Assembly (NCBI GenBank): GCA_003008705.1
Contig: PDUO01000027.1
Coordinates: 128,425 to 192,424, forward strand
Direction: 5' to 3'
Length of the DNA stretch: 64,000 nucleotides
From: Pezicula radicicola
Lineage: Eukaryota; Ascomycota; Leotiomycetes; Helotiales; Dermateaceae
Shown here: positions 44,715-53,772 of the stretch, in pieces
How the letters are laid out: each line of letters starts with the position of its first letter
Numbering within the stretch: the stretch's first letter is position 1
The notes under the pieces: generated by a model
Told to the model about the DNA's origin: nothing
Database searches by the model: none
What the model saw: the letters and a program-made list of their open reading frames with translations, nothing else
Program-made: the position numbers and the translations under genes

Positions 44715-45368
44715 GATTGTCAATAAGAGACACTGTGTTTTTGAAGATGATATATATTGATTACGGAGCTCGCTCCCTGTCTTCGGGTTGGGTACTTGTG
44801 AAGGAGTGATCTCGCTACAGAGTAGGGGTTTGCCTATGTTATTTCGAACGATGGCTCGGACGTGGAATGGATCGTAGAGAATACAAGATGAAGGTTTAGT
44901 GACTTTAAGGCGGTATAGTTGCAAATGTTTTGAAGTGTCTTGCATATATCTTTGCTTTGCTTATATTCTCGCTTTCCAGCGATGTAAGCATCCGAGATAA
45001 TCTAGATTTCTTGTTAGTTGTGCTGTCACGAATCCGAGAATAAGGGTGCTTAATAAAATACGGCATACATACTCTGTCGATGAATCTGGTTTCCTGTGTC
45101 CTTCCATGCATAGACATGTTCATCACTTGCGATATCAAGGCGTCAAACGCTCTCAATCCGAGCATTGATATTGTTAGTTCTTAACTGAAAACGATGGCGT
45201 TCTGCTTTCCTAGCTGGCATCAATGTTCCAAGGTATCTAAGGTCCTTTATTCCTAGTGTATCATCTTTGGATGTCGTGATGTTAAGCATCCCGAAAACGT
45301 GGATTGATTGAGATGGGCCATCTACAATGGCGACATTGATTTCGTATGGCATTGAGGGCTCATTAGGC
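44715..45368. other. Intergenic region between convergent small-protein and C2H2 genes
   Basis: 3' flanks of both genes. Open frames on the minus strand here (for example 44905-45165) have no recognisable content. Confidence 0.4.
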
Positions 45369-47254
45369 TCATTTATGATATAAATTATAGTGGTTGTTAA
45401 ATATGTATCGGAAGAGCGAGCCGGGCTCTCGCTCGGAAGTCCTTTTGGCTTCCAATGCCCAAGGGCCGTCACCGGCACGGTACCATTCCTGAATCGAAAC
45501 CGGAATTGGGGCAGTTTCGTTACTTTGGGAAGGTGAAAGATTATGCGCAGCGTCATATGAATTTGTCGGTTGAACTTCATATTTCGAAAATTGAGCGGAT
45601 TCTGAATCGCTCGAATTCGTTTGGGCCAAAATCGAAGCAAGTGTAGGTAGATGGTTCCTTTCCGTGAACGACTCTTTTTGCTGTTGACTATAGTCGGAGT
45701 TACTGTGAAAGCCTAGGTATCAGTTAATGTGCCTTTTCAGTAGCTACAAGATGGGAAGGCCGGATCGCAGATCTGTATCTTTGTTGCAGTATTACGCAAT
45801 CCATGCTGAGCATGCTTTTAAAATTTGGCAAAGAGATATGGAAAAGACTTACTCGGCTCCCGAGAGCTGGTTGAATGTATCGCTCTGGTTCCGGGATTTA
45901 TTTACCAATTCCACTATCTCCTCTTCGGTTTGGAAACCATGGACGCGCTTGAGATGTGAGCGAAAATTGTCCAATCGGGGCCAGGATTTGCCTTTAGATT
46001 TGCATCCTGTGAGCGAGCAGCAGTAATATGTGGGTTTCATTGGTATAACAGTTGGATGCTTGGACTTTTTATGTCGTTCTAAATCGTTGAATGTAGAGAA
46101 TCCATGCATTCTCGTGCATCCAGTATGGTTACAGGGAAAGGGTTTTGTGTGACGACGCTCGTGTTTTCTAATCAAAATGCATTAGCTTTGTCTGGAAATA
46201 AAAGGTAACATTGGTATACTTTAACTCTGACAGACTCTTAACTGGTTTATCACAAGTAGGACACCTCTGGCCCACATCGGTCGTCAATAGAGAACCGGAA
46301 GAATTACTGGTGCCTGTGGATGACCCTACGCCAGACTCATTGGTTGTGCGATGCAGATCCAACCAGAAGTTAATGACAGGGTCAAGTTCAATCAAAGCGG
46401 GGTCTTTCTCAGGTGAACTTGACACTCCAGCTCCAGTGGTATTTCCTACAAAGTCTGCATAGGTCCTTTTTATACTTGGATTATATGATGCTACCGGCTG
46501 CGCACTTTCAAAGGCCGAGCGGGAACTAGGCCCATTGATATCATGCAAGAGGAATGTAGGAAACAGCATAGAGTTCTCCGCGAGTTTGTTGAATCCATCT
46601 TGCCCAACCGAAGTGACTGGTGGAGATTGATCATTGCTGGTAGCATGTCCCAATTGGAAGTCGCCATGCGTTATTTCGGTGTTCCTAGGGTATGGAAACC
46701 TATCCAAAGGGGGTTCTTCAGGTTTTGACATTCCTTGAATGTCAGGAGATGATGTATGTTCCAGTCGTCTTTTTTCTGTTTCGTCTTGGCTGCGCCCGTC
46801 ACTTTGTGAATCAACGACTGAATTGGCTTCAAGTGTTATCTCCCTAGGTACTCGTTAGGAAACCCCAATTTACAATAGGAACAAATAATCCTACAGGCGA
46901 GGCCGCCCATTCGATGCTGGTACAACTTGAAGTGGAAGGTTGTTGTACTTGATATGATTTACTACATGCTGCAAGCAAATATTAGTTAGAACAAGCTCAA
47001 CTATAAATAAGCAAGAAAATTCGTAGCGAGGAACAAGTAAGTGACAATTGTTGAGAAGCATTTGAACAATGTAAACTGTTGGAGAGAGCAACCTTTCTTA
47101 AAGCAGCAGCTGTTTTTGACCATGCCTTGCACTGGGGGAATCTGCATTGTCTTTCACACTTCTCGATAATAATATCGCCGCTTTTAGGCCAGTCCAATGG
47201 GTGATGGGTATGGTCTTTTCCACAACGAGAGTATTGAAGTGCGGCTGATTCCAT
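45369..47254 (-). CDS. C2H2 zinc-finger protein (paralogue 1)
   Basis: Five exons (47093-47254, 46895-46968, 46220-46843, 45853-46167, 45369-45702) give 502 residues. The N-terminus MESAALQYSRCGKDHTHHPL is followed by a shared module, EKCERQCRFPQCKAW..ALRKHVVNH, which fits C-x4-C-x11-H-x3-H across the first exon junction. The middle is low-complexity. Exons 3-4 carry C2H2 fingers: CPTCDKPVKSLSELKKHERR, then CNHTGCTRMHGF..HKKSKH and CSLTGCKSKGKSW..HLKRVH. A nuclear DNA-binding regulator is the likely role; targets are unknown. Donor 1 (GTTGCT) is atypical but supported by phase and by the paralogue at 49164-51013. It converges with small-protein copy 3. Confidence 0.85.
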
Positions 47255-48479
47255 GGTCCCAAATGTATTGTGAGGCTGGTTGTGGGGAGCAAACCAAAGG
47301 TGTTTAAAAGCGAAAATAGTTGAGAGAGAACGCCCGTAAGACACTGCAGAAGATAAAAAACCTCGATATGGGTAGCAGGAAGATATACATGCACGTCAAG
47401 ATGATGCTGGTGATGGGGCTGAATTAGGGTCGAAGTGAGAAGAGACGGGAAGCGAGGCCAGGAAACTGGGAAAGATTTGGTAATTTACTGGTAAATATAG
47501 CGTTACGCTCACGTGCAAATGATTACGAGTATCACCATTGGTTGCGACCAGCGACCAACCCGGTCGCTGCTAAGCTTGGGAAGCTAGAGAGCTTGCTATT
47601 GTTGGCACCTAATGATTTGTGGAGTTTGGGGGGTGGTTTGGCTGCGTTGCGTTGCGGTGCGGGTGGCTTACTTCGTAGTGCGTTAGTCGATCCTCTGACA
47701 ACAGGACTTGAGGCTATTCAGCCCGGTCGCTGCCGGCGCTCCTTAGCGCTAGGCACGGCTGCTTTTGGCCGTTTACTTAATTTCCATCATGAAGCAGGCA
47801 CGTGGCAGGATAGCAGGGGATCGAACCAAGAGGGCGCAGGATATGAGTTGACTACCTGCATTCGAGTTTCGTAGAATACATGAAAACCCCCATCGCCTTA
47901 GGATCTCTGCTTAATAAATCGTAAGATATCCAGTGTTACATACATACACAAACTTCATTCGCGACGGTAGAGAATCTGAGGTAGGTAATATCTTCACTTG
48001 ATTGAGTTGACAACATACATTCAAGCTGTATAGAAACATGAAAACCCCATAGCGTTAGGACAGCCTCACTCTCAATAAAACCACTGCTGTTTTAAGGAAC
48101 ATTTTGTAGTTATTTCAATTAGTAAGAAGTCTTTACAGAACTCGAATTGCTGGCAATACGTATACTAGTGCCTGGAGTAGTTAATATTTTACCGGTAAAT
48201 TTCCCAAATTTTCCAAGCTGAAGGAACGTACCTAGATACTGTGCTGTATAAATATACCTATCACTCCAAGTCCACAAGAATACTCCTCCAAATTTCAAGT
48301 TTTCTCATTATTTTAATCCTATACTTGTCTATCTCAAAGCTTCACCTCAGAGCGACAAATACAAATTTCATTTTACCATTTAAACTACTCTAGTATACAA
48401 AAGAAAGAAACCTCATTCTCACAAGTTCCTCACCTTCAAAACCCTTCCAACCTCTGTCTTTCAAGTCTAAATTGTGAGC
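47255..48479. other. Intergenic region with GC-rich patch and direct repeats
   Basis: 47520-47860 is GC-richer than its surroundings, with a CAGCGACC/GGTCGCTG inverted repeat (47549-47569) and CCCGGTCGCTGC twice. Direct repeats of about 75 bases lie at 47845-47919 and 48004-48079. No gene recognised. Confidence 0.45.
47845..48079. repeat. Direct repeat pair of about 75 bases
   Basis: Copies at 47845-47919 and 48004-48079 share GAGTTGAC, CATTC(G/A)AG, ACATGAAAACCCC, CG(C)CTTAGGA or AGCGTTAGGA, CT(C) and AATAAA in order. Confidence 0.55.
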
Positions 48480-48853
48480 ATGGCTCCCTTCCGAAGCTCC
48501 GGGAAAGCATCTTCAATGTGCTGCAGTAAGACATTTTATTCTTCACATCCGATCATAACACTTCTACTCGGTTGAAGACACAACTAACCTCTTTACCCAC
48601 CTCAGACCCTGCTACGGACCCTCAAGAAATCACCGAGAGGCTCATGATGACTTCCTCCAGAAATGCAAGGATTCCTGTCGTCGAGTCGCACAATAACGAT
48701 CGTACACTTTTAAGACACGTCGGTGCACAATTTGGGGAAGCGATGCAAAGCTCTGGAACAGTAGCAACGAAGAATGAGTTTGAGGCAGGACTAGGTCGAG
48801 ACCTTGAGGAAGAGAGAAAGTGCTTGGAGAACGGGTGTTCGCAAAGGAACTGA
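48480..48853 (+). CDS. Small-protein family copy 4
   Basis: Two exons (48480-48525, 48606-48853; 80-base intron) give 97 residues. Exon 1 is MAPFRSSGKASSMCC and ends TGC A|GTAAGA; exon 2 opens NPATDPQEITERLMMTSSRN, again the NPAT start seen in copy 2. The core is RHVGAQFGEAMQSSGT, followed by KNEFEAGLGRDLEEERKC. It is the most diverged copy and has a longer, Cys-containing tail. It converges tail-to-tail with the second C2H2 gene, 310 bases away. Function unknown. Confidence 0.72.
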
Positions 48854-49163
48854 AATAAGAGAAATGAGGAGGATAGCAAAGATACATGAAGATACCAAGG
48901 ACCATTGCAATTTAATTCTTGGATTTAGATATTAGCGAGACAAAATGACTTAAAGTATTCGAGCATTGATTCCCTTTGCTGGCGCTCTACTACTGAGTTC
49001 AAGAAAGACAGAGACTTAGGTCAAGTTCTTAACAATGATTTATTTGTTGTTGTGTATGGCTTGCGACTTAATCTTTCAATGGCACAATTCCTATCAACCT
49101 ACAAACTCCTCATAATATTTGTGGCCACATAGTAGCTGAAATGTAATGCCCTCCCTTGAAATC
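48854..49163. other. Intergenic region between convergent small-protein and C2H2 genes
   Basis: 3' flanks only; no feature seen. Confidence 0.4.
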
Positions 49164-51013
49164 TTAAGCAAGATCCTCACTCGTATCCTCATGATTCCAA
49201 ACACGATTATGCTCAACCTCCGCTGAATATAAATGGTGCCACTTGTAGTGTTCCAACATTTCACCTGGGCCACTCCAACGTCGAAAGACTTTACAGTCCG
49301 GGATGAAACATTCGTAGCCATTCTCAAGCATCTGGGTAGTAACATCGTGGTCGTAATACCTATGTAAAATAAGGTGATCACCTGAAGGAGGACCTCCATT
49401 TGCCCAGCATATGTTTGCGTTGCAAGACCACTCCAATTGGCTGCCCCGACTGTTGATGGTTAACTCATGGCCATGTATCAGCTCTAGGGCAGCTTACCCT
49501 ATTTTCCACTCCTTTCTGCTTAATTTATGATCAATCAACCCAAGTTCAGGGAAGGGTGAGAAGAAAGTGTGGAGACTTTCTGCTCTCACCTTTTGGGTTG
49601 GTGGAATTTCGAAATCTGTAGATGTTGGCTCTTCATGCCGGACACTGCTAGAAAGCAAAGATGTTCGACAACCTATGGAAAATGCATTAGGGTGAAATGG
49701 ATCATCAAGTGAACGCCAACTGAGATTGTTTCGGAATCGCATTGTGGAATTTTCATATCGGTCGGGGAAGTCGCTATGGGGAGTCATTGATATTGTCGGC
49801 AAGGACGGGAAGTCGTCATTCTCATTAGATCTTGAAAGCTTTGCTATTTCTTTCCTCTCATTGGAAACTTCCATATCGGGTACATCTTATAAATAAAGTC
49901 AGCAAAATTATTCAACACTCTGAATATCAAATTTGAGTATTCTGACCAAAGTTCAGTATCCCAAAGGAATATGCCAGTTCAACTTGATTGTCTTGAAATC
50001 TGCCCTGCTCAAAATTGTTCGATGTCTCTGAAGTTCGATCTTTCGCAGAGTTTAAAGGTAGTTGGAGGTCTACATGTTGATCGGGAAATGTGTGGATCAT
50101 AGAATCAGAACCATTGGCTTGTTGATCATCGTGTTCAGGAACTGGTGTCAAGACTTGCTTGCAGACATCGCTTATTTTGTTAATTGGCATACGATTGCTG
50201 GTCGTCTGGAGGTTACTTGTATGAGAAACATACCTCTGGGGTTCAACCGGTTTCTGCAGCACAGCATTAAATCGGGTCTTCCTTATATATCTGGGGGTAT
50301 TTTGTGACTGTACCTTCGTGACGGCTTGATTCTGGGGAATCTTCGTTTCAATAATTGTATCCTCAATGACTGAATCGTTGGCGTTCTTGGTTATAACCGA
50401 AGCAGGGTTTAAGCTTGAGCTTGTTGCAATAGACACGGGAACTCCCATTTGTGTTTTTGACTCCGTGGCAGAATTGTCGGCAGAATGGTTCGACGCAGTG
50501 GCAGAATAGATCGAATTTTCAGAGACCGGTTGGCTTTGGCGCTGTATATCTCTACTGCATCTTCGCTTCAAATTTTGTTGCTTCGATGGCCTACATTCTG
50601 TCACTCTTTTCCGAGAGTTGTCTCTTTCAGAGTATCAGCTCGTAGCCAGTAGTATAGGACTAAGTTTGAAAAATTCTTACTTTGGAGGACGTCCATCTTT
50701 CCCTTGTGCAACACTCAATACAGAAGCGAGATTGTTCCTTTCGATATGATTTTTGACATGCTATGGCCGGATTTAGTATGGTATTGACAAGCTAAACTGG
50801 AAAGAAGAACTATGCAGGACTCACTTTTCTTAGAACTGCGGCGTCTGTTTGGGGTTTACCGGTATTGCAGAACGGACTCCTGCAACGCCGTTCGCATTTC
50901 TCAATAGTAATTACACCCCTTTCAGGCCAGACCAGCGGATGGTGAGTGTGATCTTTTTCCTCGCAAGGCATGTATGGAGTTGACTCAGTCAGGGGAGTTG
51001 TTACTGTAGCCAT
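49164..51013 (-). CDS. C2H2 zinc-finger protein (paralogue 2)
   Basis: Five exons (50825-51013, 50681-50760, 49947-50623, 49498-49885, 49164-49449) give 539 residues. The N-terminal module HTHHPLVWPERGVITIEKC, then CRSPFCNTG..VLRKHVKNH, aligns with HTHHPLDWPKSGDIIIEKC of paralogue 1. The first intron falls at the same codon (RK|H). The middle is long, polar and unstructured, with basic stretches (KRVTECR, NLKRRCSR). Exon 5 has a C2H2-like finger: CFIPDCKVFRRWSGPGEMLE then HYKWHH. The exact fingers differ from paralogue 1, so the N-terminal module and gene plan define the relation. A regulatory role is inferred. Confidence 0.82.
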
Positions 51014-52120
51014 GATCCAGTTATCCCTAAACAAACAAAACGGATAATATTGGCAATAGGGTCAAGTAGAAAATAGCACATAACAAAACACGGTTTTAGT
51101 TCGAGGGTCAGGATTGTGTTTCTCTTTTTCTCTTTCTGAAAAATGGTAGCCAGTCGAGGCTGCATCAACCAGGTCCTCGAGAAACCAGTAAATTTTAGCG
51201 CTCCACGTGACTATCCCAACCTCCTCAATATTTACTTGAAAATAAAGAGACTCAATTGTGCACTTAAGCTCTTGAAATACTTCGGGGTCTAAAGAGAAGA
51301 GCCTACGAAGCGCTATCTTTGTCGAACAATGTGTTCTGCTAAAGGTCATGTGATATGCCCAAATCCGTTGGCCTAACTAAAGCAGGGCCGTTGAGAAACT
51401 TTGCTCTAACATAACCCTACTCTAAAGCTCAAGACCGTCCATTTTCTTTTATTTTCCTCTTTTTTTGCAGCAGCAGGTTCTTGATATGCTTTTTTCGGTT
51501 CCTCTGTACAGAATACAATACTCACTTGCCAAATATGCCTCTTTTTGAATATACCTTAGATTACTTCTGTAAACATTACGAAATGTTATGTAAAATTTAG
51601 TCCCTGATGCTTAACTATATATAAGAGGATAATAGTCGCATAGGGGCATAATAATAGGTAACTCGCTTAGTGTGAGCAACCAGCTCGGTTTTAGTAACTT
51701 ACTTGATATTTGTGTCTGACTAAAGCTTGTTTCAAGTTAGCAACTTATAACTTGCATACATCTAGCTATAAAGTTTAAGTTGATGTGATATAACCCATAA
51801 GGACGAAATCACAGACTACGTCTGATAGCCAACTACTTGCTGTAGAGGGAGACACGATCTGGAAAGCTATGTAATATGCTCGCTTAAATTTAACTTTGTG
51901 AAGACGAATTGTGCATCTCCTACACTTGGCTGGGAAGCTTTCTTGTTTTCCTTGTTGTGCTCTTTACTAGCATCGACAACTTCACAAATATTTACACATT
52001 CGTCATTTCTTTCTTTAGTGTTAATTGTTCTCTTGTAAGTCTTACGTTCCTTCCTTAATGACTGTCGCTCCCTCGTTGATCCATGTTCCTTCCTCAAGAT
52101 AGTCTACGTCGCTTCCTCCA
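51014..52120. other. Intergenic region with degenerate minisatellite
   Basis: Open frame 51062-51349 (minus, 95 codons) has no recognisable features. GTAACTCGCTTAGTGTGAG-type repeat units lie at 51657-51740. No gene supported. Confidence 0.4.
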
Positions 52121-52315
52121 ATGTTAATCGTTTTTTTATTATCGACGGTCCTTGCTTCAATAACAGCACTTACCTCAGGAATTTCTTCTCATTTTCCTAC
52201 AACTTCTTCCCCAATTTCAAACACAACAACTTCCACAACATACTTCAACAATAGTGATATTACTTCAACTCAATACAATCGTTACCATTCACAACCCGAG
52301 ACCCGCTCATTCTGA
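52121..52315 (+). CDS. Possible small secreted Ser/Thr-rich protein
   Basis: A 64-codon frame opens MLIVFLLSTVLASITALTSG, which resembles a signal peptide, and continues with a Ser/Thr/Asn-rich tail (PTTSSPISNTTTSTTYFNNS). It ends 171 bases before the RING-finger start and could equally be leader sequence of that gene. No family recognised. Confidence 0.25.
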   Translation: MLIVFLLSTVLASITALTSGISSHFPTTSSPISNTTTSTTYFNNSDITSTQYNRYHSQPETRSF

Positions 52316-52486
52316 AAAGACGTTCATATCGTCACCTTAAATCCCAATACCCGCTGTCAATTCAGTCGTTACTCACTATCTTTGTCGAAACGAAACACTC
52401 TCGTCTTGAAGAGCCTTTTGTGTTATCACCTCACAGCCCGGTACCCAATACCGCAGCAAACATCACAACAAGTCCTTGCAATCAAG

Positions 52487-53188
52487 ATGTCGTCCTCTTC
52501 AGAACATGCCAGATCGTCTTCTCCAAAGGATGCCAGATCGTCATCCTCAGAACATACCGTATTGCCCTCTCCTGGCAACACACCAGTTGCACATACTCCG
52601 CCTCCCGAAGACTGGCACGAAAAAACCTGCGTACTCTGCAAAAAGTTCATGTCATCCGTCGCTGTAGCCAAACCTTGTAATCATATCTTTGACCACAGCT
52701 GTCTCGAACGATGGCTCTACTCGATCAAGGGTTGCCGAACGAACGAATGTAAATGCTGTCATAGAATAATAACGTCATTCCAACACAGCTTCAGAGAAGA
52801 TGGCAGCGATCCCGTCGAGCAAATCGTAGATCCTCCCTTCTTAGTGTCGGCCGGACGAGACGTAAGATTTGAGAGAGAACTTGGGGCGGCAATCGGGGCT
52901 GGCAAGATAAGGATATCTATAAGCCATGGAATTTTGCAACCTATCGACTACGATACAGTATTTAGGGTGATGCGTGACAAGTATTTCGAAGTGGACAGTT
53001 TCCCGCCTTGTATGCGTCTGGAGATTGCAGCGAGAATTAGGAGTGAGATAAGGCGGCACCAAAGCTGGGGGAATAATATACCTACAGTTGATGCGCCTGC
53101 GTGGGTACGCCAAAGGATAGCACGCCATGAGGCGCAGCAGTCCCAAGGGTGTCTGAGAAGGGTATGGGATGTTATTTGGAGAAGATGA
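52487..53188 (+). CDS. RING-finger protein (putative E3 ubiquitin ligase)
   Basis: A single-exon frame of 233 residues starting at MSSSSEHARSSSPKDARSSS; codons upstream to 52382 are open but lack an ATG. The N-terminal 45 residues repeat the pattern HARSSSPKDARSSSSEH. The RING runs CVLCKKFM..KPCNHIFDHSCLERW..NECKCC, giving C-x2-C, C-x-H, H-x-C and C-x2-C ligands (C3H2C3 class). Substrate and partner are unknown. The C-terminal half is helical and basic (MRLEIAARIRSEIRRHQSW, RQRIARHEAQQSQGCLRRVW). RING-H2 proteins usually transfer ubiquitin from an E2; that activity is inferred. Confidence 0.8.
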   Translation: MSSSSEHARSSSPKDARSSSSEHTVLPSPGNTPVAHTPPPEDWHEKTCVLCKKFMSSVAVAKPCNHIFDHSCLERWLYSIKGCRTNECKCCHRIITSFQHSFREDGSDPVEQIVDPPFLVSAGRDVRFERELGAAIGAGKIRISISHGILQPIDYDTVFRVMRDKYFEVDSFPPCMRLEIAARIRSEIRRHQSWGNNIPTVDAPAWVRQRIARHEAQQSQGCLRRVWDVIWRR

Positions 53189-53264
53189 GGAGGATACCAT
53201 ACTGCAATCTTCGGTGTTGTTAGTAAAATCAGGGAAACAGCGTAGCGAAATGCGAATTATTCTC

Positions 53265-53772
53265 GTGCTCTGAGTAACTGACTCGATGTGAGTAGCCTAC
53301 TTGCTTGAGTAATACACTTGAGCTGAGACACTCACTTCTTGGGTAACTCACTTAATCTGAGTAATCCACTTGTCTCAGTAACGAGTCAACCGACTTGATT
53401 TAAGTAACTCGCTTGAGCTGAATGAGTCACTTCATTTGAGTAATTCGATTGATTTGACAAACTTATTTATAGAGTAACTTGCTTGATTTGAGTGAGTCAC
53501 TAAACTAGCTCAGTTCTAGGGTAGCACACTTGATTTGAGTACCGTACGAGTTGGTTCACAAGAGATCATTTGAGTAGTTATCTATTTTGACATAATAGAT
53601 GGACTTGAGTAACCCACTTGGCGTAATTGAAATAATCTCTTATAAACTAATTCGTATGGTAACTCTCTCAATCTAAATAACTTGATTGATCTGAGTCACT
53701 TGCTTGATTTGGGCAACCCACTTGTTCTGAGAAACTTAATCTAAGTAACTCACTTCTAAGTAACTTTTTATA
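53265..53772. repeat. Minisatellite array, unit GTAACTCACTTGATYTGA (about 18 bp)
   Basis: About 25 degenerate head-to-tail units of 17-20 bases, for example GTAACTCACTTAATCTGA, GTAATCCACTTGTCTCA and GTAACTTGCTTGATTTGA. Several junctions create TGAGTCA (near 53425, 53492 and 53694), the AP-1/Gcn4-type site. Related units occur at about 232-290, 9050-9125, 10563-10672, 13823-13860, 18121-18260, 51657-51740 and 54190-54220. It is not a CRISPR: there are no spacers. Confidence 0.85.

Noticed and set aside
47800..47860. GGTTCGATCCC-like segment on the minus strand, as in a tRNA T arm
   Set aside because: The T stem does not pair, and no anticodon arm or acceptor stem can be built around it.
51062..51349. 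95-codon minus-strand frame upstream of C2H2 paralogue 2
   Set aside because: No known domain; it lies in the likely promoter and leader of the neighbouring gene.
53265..53772. Array considered as a CRISPR
   Set aside because: Units of about 18 bases are head-to-tail without unique spacers, and the genome is eukaryotic.
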